This document shows, in pieces, positions 57,901 through 64,000 of a DNA stretch of 64,000 nucleotides; within the stretch, counting starts at the first letter, position 1; every line of letters begins with the position of its first letter. Made by a program: the position numbers and the translations under genes. The notes under the pieces were generated by a model, which had not been told where the DNA came from, did no database searches, and worked only from the letters and a program-made list of their open reading frames with translations. This DNA comes from Rhyzopertha dominica. Its lineage: Eukaryota; Arthropoda; Insecta; Coleoptera; Bostrichidae. The stretch spans positions 11,966,001-12,030,000 of the forward strand of contig QCXZ01000001.1 of the NCBI GenBank assembly GCA_025024175.1. The letters run 5' to 3'.

Positions 57901-58181
57901 TTTTACTATTACAAATAGCATTTAAACGCGATTGTGACTTCTATTTTAATGTAACAACTATCTTTTTTACTACTGCATATTGTAATAGCTTTTTTCCCAA
58001 AAATAATATCTGCTTCAGTCAAACCGGCAACACCACACAAAAGGCGTGTTCCGGTGCAGCCTAAACGGAACCTAATTGGTAGGTATCCTGGCACGGTTTT
58101 TTTTTGCCATGGTAACGCTGTTTGCGTGTTGACATAATTCAATTGCGGAGTGGCGTTATATGTGTGTCGATTTTCCTTAAA

Positions 58182-58249
58182 ATGAACAAATATACTCGCG
58201 GAAAGACGCTCGGTAGCCAAACAAGAGAAATGATAGTGGATGTTTATGG
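58182..58249 (+). CDS. Candidate short exon, transposase-like N-terminus
   Basis: ATG, 22 codons (MNKYTRGKTLGSQTREMIVD, VY) and a GTATGT donor at 58250. The TRGK.L.SQTREM..VY pattern resembles first exons of an arthropod DDE transposase family. No downstream exon found. Confidence 0.25.
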
Positions 58250-58834
58250 GTATGTAATAATATTATAGTTTATTTGAACAAATAAAATATTTCTAAACTT
58301 TTATAGGTAAAACAGAACACGTCGCTGGGTATCAAATCAGCCATGTTTTATTACAATATCTGATTGTCATACTATATAAATACATATGTATAATTTATGG
58401 GAGTGCAGTAGTATATCTACTATAATACTACTTATATAGTTTTGCAGTAGAGTTAATTTTTTTTGTACATGGCAAACTCTCAATTTCAATGTTGATCTTA
58501 TATTACTACTTAATGATGCCATCTAGAAAGAAACAAATATAGTTATTTTGTACAGGTGTGCCGACTACGTTTGGCTTTTTTGTTCTTGCGTAGTTCCTTT
58601 CTACCCCATCGGTTTAGATTTTATCAGGCTGACACATTGTTTTTATGACGGTTCGCTCCCTGGGTGATCTGATTATTTACTTTCAAAATTTTGTTCGAAT
58701 TTTCTTTCAGACATCTATTGGTTTTTTTATTGGCCCTGACTATTCTGGCATTTAGATAGTTCATTACCTATTATTATTAATATTTGTATATTCACAAGCT
58801 AAATTGTATTTATTATAACACACATAACACCCTC

Positions 58835-58905
58835 GGTTGAATTCAACCGGCAACTTCATGGACTAGAAGCTGACACGTTACCCACTGGACCACCGAGGCC
58901 GGTTT
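58835..58905 (-). repeat. tRNA-derived SINE head
   Basis: Minus strand: GGCCTCGGTGGTCCAGTGGG with a good A box (TGGTCCAGTGG, 58892-58882) and a degenerate B box (GGTTGAATTCA). The acceptor-like ends CCTCGG...CCGAGG can pair. Confidence 0.5.
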
Positions 58906-58909
58906 GGAA

Positions 58910-58990
58910 GTTCTGTTTTTTGACAAAGATTACAGGCCTAATCAAAAAGACAGATCGATACTTTTTTGTCAGTGTTTAATTAATAACAGC
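58910..58990 (+). repeat. Relic of the 182-bp hammerhead-bearing insertion family
   Basis: TTTGACAAAGATTACAGG, CTAATC, AAA and TTTTTTGTCAGTGTTT align in order with 25784-25842; the GAAACGTC is mutated to AAAAAGAC. It abuts the 5' end of the tRNA-like sequence on the opposite strand. Confidence 0.5.
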
Positions 58991-60228
58991 TATTTCCAGA
59001 AAACGTAAGTAAGTATTTCAAATTTTTTAGTAAACCTACTATTAAGCAAGATACCCTTCGGCGCTCTGATAAAATATACTAAATGTTCAGATCACTTCGA
59101 TTAGTACAAATTTGTAGACAGGTTAGTTTTTTGTAAGCACGCAGTATACATAGAAGGATTTCATTAATTCTTTTTCATTTTATGGTACATCGTGCTTTGT
59201 GGATTGATTTATTGTTTATTGATTTAAGTGGCGTTATTATTTCAATGAATAAATTATTAATTCAAAGTCTTCCCCATTTAATTGCTAGTAAGCGCGGTAG
59301 ACAGATTTCTGCTTCAACTGGCAATCTTCAGTGCAGTATGTGTTAGGTACTGAAAGTTCGGTAATAGCTATTTTAAGACTAAAATAAGCGCTGCGTGTTA
59401 TTGAATTGTAGCACAGTAATTGATTTTAATTTAATCACTGCTACATGTAATTTTTTATTAATGGAGAGTTTTGGCGTTTTCTGACGCATTTGATTACGTA
59501 AAACAGTAACATGTGTGATATAACACAAGAGTATATTGTAAGAAACATAAACGGATGTTATTTTATTCTGCAAAACCTGCGGTACTACCGCAGCGGTAGT
59601 GTAAATTACAATTTCGAGCCAACACTGTGACGGATATAAAGAACTAGAGTTCGTATTTCCTGTTCTTTGTTATACACATCTTCCTCATCGGCTCAAATTA
59701 CCTGGTTGAAAACATCCGTTACATCTCGGCGAGGTACTGAACCTTTCCATGGGTCGTATGATTTTTGGTATCTAATACTAATTTCGTATACTATATTAAA
59801 GCACAGTTTTAATGACTAGAGCAGGCACCGTATAACTGGACAGGTCAGACGTTTTAATTGCATTAATCGGTTACTGACTCGATTTTATATAAGAAACGGA
59901 ATTGAATTTTTTTGCTTTAATCTAGTTGCGTGGTAATTAACGTGCGAATTCTGAGACAGACGTTGCATACCAAAACTTTATGCTATAGAGCTGCAGAGAA
60001 TTCAAAATCGGCTTTTAGGTAATTTACAATTTTTTTAATGTAAAATAAAGTACTCGTAATAAAACAGGTTATATCAGGATCGACCAGAATACTGTAAAAT
60101 GTTAGGTCATTGCATTAAATGAGCAAAGCATTGATATGAAATGCATAAAATGAGTGTTCGTATAGTGATTTAACTTATATGTACTCAAATGTGCATATTT
60201 AAAAGATAATTGATATGATAATTATACA

Positions 60229-61200
60229 GTGTTAGTCAAAAGTATGGAATAACGGATTCATTTATGTAAATATGTATCTTTTAGCCAATTTTTTTTGTTA
60301 ATTTTTATTTTTAGGTACTTTTTATTCCTGTATGCCAACGCATTTCTATGCCAGCGTAATTTCTTTTTTAATAGCAACCAAGCATTTATTGCGGATTTGT
60401 ATTGCTGTTTTACCCTTCTATGACCTGGTGTTTATTTTGTATGGTTTGATAATAATTTTTTTGTAAAAAATATGTAAATTATATGACAAAAAGCATTATC
60501 AAAGCAGGTACTGCAGTTGTCAATGCTGATTTTAATTCATTTGATGATTATATGGTTTATTCGCTTAAATAATTATTTGTACCAAATTAAATTTTCAAAT
60601 CGAAGACCTCCTGCTAGAAAATAACAGAAAATTGGAATTTTGTAGCCACTACCAGTAATATTTCTTTAATTTCGTTTCTGATTTTGGCTTCCAGCTCTCT
60701 GACCTCTGTTTTTTCCTTTTTTTCGTGTCATTTTCAATAAGTTAAAAGGTTAATTTAATAACAGAAGTTTCATTGTAACTTGTAAATATGATTAAACTGA
60801 AAATGATGTTTGGTTGTGGAGATCGATAACTTTTGCACCAACGTGTTTGTGATTTATATAATAACGTTCTTACGGAGATAAATTTTATTGTCCAGTCCAC
60901 AGTGTCCAAGTTAATTAAATATTTAAAGAAAAAATAATATTAGTCAATCGTCAGTTGTTCGAATATTAAAAAAGAACAAATGCAAAGCTAACGAAGTACA
61001 CCTCCGTGAGCTAAATGAAGACGATTCTCTCTGAAGAATGCAATTTTGTGCGATCTTGATAAACATGACCAATGACAACCCAAATTTTGCAAACAACGTT
61101 TTAATGTCTAATGAAGCCACTTTTTGTCTAAATGGATTTGTAACTGCCGCAAATATGCCAATAGAAGTCGCTTTCTGCCACTGAAGATGGCCGCTTAGCT
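60229..61200 (+). pseudogene. Decayed Tc1/mariner-type transposon
   Basis: Opens with CAGTGTTAGTCAAAAGTATG, a Tc1-type terminal sequence. Then NISQSSVVRILKKNK (helix-turn-helix), LRELNEDD, and NPNFANNVLMSNEATFCLNG followed by FVNCRKY. The usual WSDEATF has its catalytic Asp changed to Asn. The matching right end was not found. Confidence 0.5.
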
Positions 61201-64000
61201 GTTGAAATAGTATTTAGCTTTTTTAAATTAATGTGATTAAGATTTTTCATATATCATTTGGATTATGGTGTATGGTCCTACAACATGACATAATTGAACT
61301 GCAAACCTGTAACTATACCCCTACTGGCGATTCAAATTAATATTTCCGTGCGCTCGAGCTATCAGCAGATCACGCAGAAGTAGTCCGATTGCTTTGTTCG
61401 TGCGGTGTGGCGTAAAAAATGCGATTCAGTTCAATACAATTTTTTACCTTTTTGGAAACAACTACCACCTGCAGATGTACTTATACAGTAAGCTGAAGCT
61501 GTTTTGAATGAGTGGCCGTAAAAGTTTAATAAGCTAGTAAAATCAATTTTTGTATACCATCGCAACACAACAATACACTATAACCTACAATATTCTTTTA
61601 GACTACCTAGTACTGATATTTTCAGTTCCTAGTGTGTGTCTGTATACATCTGCTTTGACCAACAGGCCGGATAATGTATATACTCTGGCTGTAGCATGTT
61701 TGATTACATGTCTTCGAAAGAGAAAAGCTTTTTATATATGATTGTATGCGGTGAATGGTACACGTGAACAATCCCTTATCAATCATAAAAGCGTCTTGGT
61801 GTGAAATTATTCAAAAAACGTTTAATAGAATATGTTCTACCACCGAATAATTTACTTATAAAAGTAATAACCCAGACGACTTTTGTAGTGCGAATATATT
61901 TCGATTCTTGCATAACAAATATGTTGGGTTCTGGATTAAAATTTCCGTACAATTTTTACATAATTTCGATTATTTCTTTTATTGCAGGAATATAATAGAA
62001 TATCACGAAATTTTACATTATGAGAATATTCCCCCAAAAACATCGACAATACTATATAAGATTATCGAGCTTTAATTTTGAAAATTATAAATTGCACCTC
62101 TTATGTAATTTCTGCAAACTTCCGGATGATTAATGTGATTAATTTATTCTTCTATGATTTCTATTAAAAGCTGTGAGAGAATTTAGCCGAGTAGAGAAGA
62201 AATTGGGTCCGTTAGAGTTTTTGTAACAGTAGCGTCACTTGAATATCAACATCTTTGTTAATTTGTTGTATTATGCTTCAGCAGTACTTTGCTTCTTGTA
62301 ACTTATACGTAACTTTTCAGTGAAAACAGGAAAGTTTTCCCACTTTTTTTCGTCTATGACTAGTCTAGTTTGTTGATCCTTACATCCACTTTGCTTCCTT
62401 TCATAGCAAAGTAATGAAAACAAACCTGCTTTTGTAATTTTGCTTTAGAATAATAGACAGAGGTAAAATAAAATGTCTTGTTATTTCTTTACGTTTGTTT
62501 ATCTTTACAATAAAACTCAGTTGCCGCCCAAAAGGAGCGACTCCTTTAGAGTAATTCACTATTCTGACGTTAGACTTATAGATTGGATTGCCAATAACGT
62601 GTCATACAAGTATTACCCTGTATACGTAACGCGTTAATAATGACATGTCAATTCCGCGGTTAAACTTGGTATGCTTGGTTTTTACCTAGCCGATACATTT
62701 AGCAACATGCAACCATGAACGACATGTAAGTGACTTCATGGCGTAATTTTAAAGTTCTGTGGACAGCGGTATAGTGTGCTGCATTTGATCGATACATATT
62801 TTCGTACTTGGTGTTCATTAGTTAATAACGAGGTCATACAGATTAGATGCATTTTTCCTTCCAAGTGTATTAAAATTATGAAATAATGCATACCGACTCT
62901 TATTTGTGCTTTAATACAATTCCATGTAAATAACACCCACTGGTTATTTGTTGAGTGTCAGTGAACTCTCTCTCACCCTGTCTGGCCGGGCTGTTTTGTC
63001 TGCGGAAAAGCTGTTTAGGAAATCGGAAGCAACCATTCTACAGGGCATCGATCTAGGAAGAGTGATACCAGATACTTCCAAAATTTGTACCAGTATCCTT
63101 GGGGTATGGCAAATTAATATGAAACATGATACCCGATGAACATCCGTTCCGATATGGATTGATCATGCCCTTAGGAGGGAACCGAACCGAGCGAAACGCG
63201 CTTCGTAGTTCTTCATCCTTAATGCAACTATTCATTTTGGTTCACCTAGTTTTGTTAATTGAAATGCATATTCGCTAGTTATCAAACATGAATGCCAAAT
63301 ATTATGATAAACTTGTATTTTGGAATGGCAACGTTATTTTAACCAATCGTTTCGTATTATGAGAAGATGTATTGATTTTGGTAAACGAAATTACTGTTTT
63401 TGGATGAAATCATCAAACATCCGTGCTTTTCTTACATTTATGACTGCTTACAGTATATAATAATAAATGAGGTGTTCCTGTCTCCCTCTTTAGAAGTTCA
63501 AGAGAAAAGTTTCGTTATTTTTTACTAATTAACTAGGTATAGTTGAAGGTTTGGTAGAACATTTAATATATGTAAGTTAATATAACGTTAGTGGTGCTTT
63601 CTGAAAATATAAGTTTGATATCTATCGTATTCATAAAAAACAATGTCTCGAACTAATTTGCTTACAAGTTATAAGTTTCTGAAAACATAGTAGGGTCTTT
63701 TAATTTCCTTCCAAAATGATGCTGGAATTATGTGCACTAAATAATTGTGTATTTATTTGCCAAGTTAAAATTTTAACCAATCATTTGCATGTTAGTAGTG
63801 TTGTTAGGTATGGAACTTAAATCTGCATACTTTAGAATTAAAATGTTGCCTATAAGATTAAAGGTAGTATTTTTTAAAGATTCACTGCGAAAAACAATCA
63901 AACTTAAATTAAAAATTTGCCAATGACCAACTAATAATATAGTTTAGAAGTGATTGATATAATGTAAGCACTCCCATATACATAATTGCAAGTTAATTGT
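61201..64000. other. Right end of window, no genes seen
   Basis: Open frames are short and unlike known proteins. 62950-63240 is less AT-rich than the rest without a convincing frame. Confidence 0.4.

Noticed and set aside
1..64000. CRISPR arrays, operons, rRNA or intact tRNA genes
   Set aside because: None seen; gene structure is eukaryotic and the only tRNA-like sequences are degenerate SINE heads.

Overview
This window looks like AT-rich, repeat-dense nuclear DNA from an insect (order not resolved). It has spliceosomal introns with GT..AG borders, one intron of about 20 kb, scattered single N bases typical of a draft assembly, and a repeat load of Penelope-like elements, hAT, Tc1/mariner, Helitron and LINE copies. 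There is no prokaryotic gene organisation.

Three host genes are supported. (1) Schip1 (schwannomin-interacting protein 1), + strand, covers 1938-31698: six exons of the long form, open at its 5' end, plus two candidate alternative first exons (18710-18820 and 22959-23303). All three routes reach the shared exon at 23365 in the same phase. (2) Ghitm/TMBIM5 (mitochondrial Bax-inhibitor-1-like protein), - strand, has a complete CDS in six exons, 43290-35398, with a probable 5' UTR exon. (3) Ubc13/bendless (UBE2N), - strand, is one complete coding exon at 44929-45387 with a probable 5' UTR intron. A possible non-coding first exon of a + strand gene running out of the window ends at 56232.

Region by region: 1-1937 is intron with repeats. 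3389-22900 is the giant Schip1 intron, holding MITEs, an inverted pair of Penelope-like fragments, a second Penelope-like fragment and nested hAT elements. 23483-30928 is further Schip1 intron with a Tc1-like element (itself carrying an insertion), an inverted-repeat element and a Helitron-like element. 31699-35100 is 3' UTR and intergenic DNA with an antisense Penelope-like fragment. 35398-43404 is Ghitm, with a deleted mariner, a hammerhead-like motif and a 401-bp MITE in its introns. 44929-45676 is Ubc13. 47153-50345 is a nested foldback transposon with a THAP-like reading frame. 50732-54957 is a LINE split by a second LINE with a perfect 14-bp target-site duplication. 55000-64000 has few recognisable features: a candidate first exon, tRNA-derived SINE heads and decayed transposases.

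The most interesting signal is a dispersed set of hammerhead-ribozyme-like cores (about ten). Several lie at the 3' side of Penelope-like GIY-YIG fragments and others sit inside compact hairpin insertions. They share one extra base between core position A9 and stem II. One subset has a paired C3-to-U and G8-to-A change that would keep the core 3-8 base pair. Stem I is paired next to the core in most of them. This fits Penelope-associated hammerheads or animal retrozymes, possibly with a variant core.
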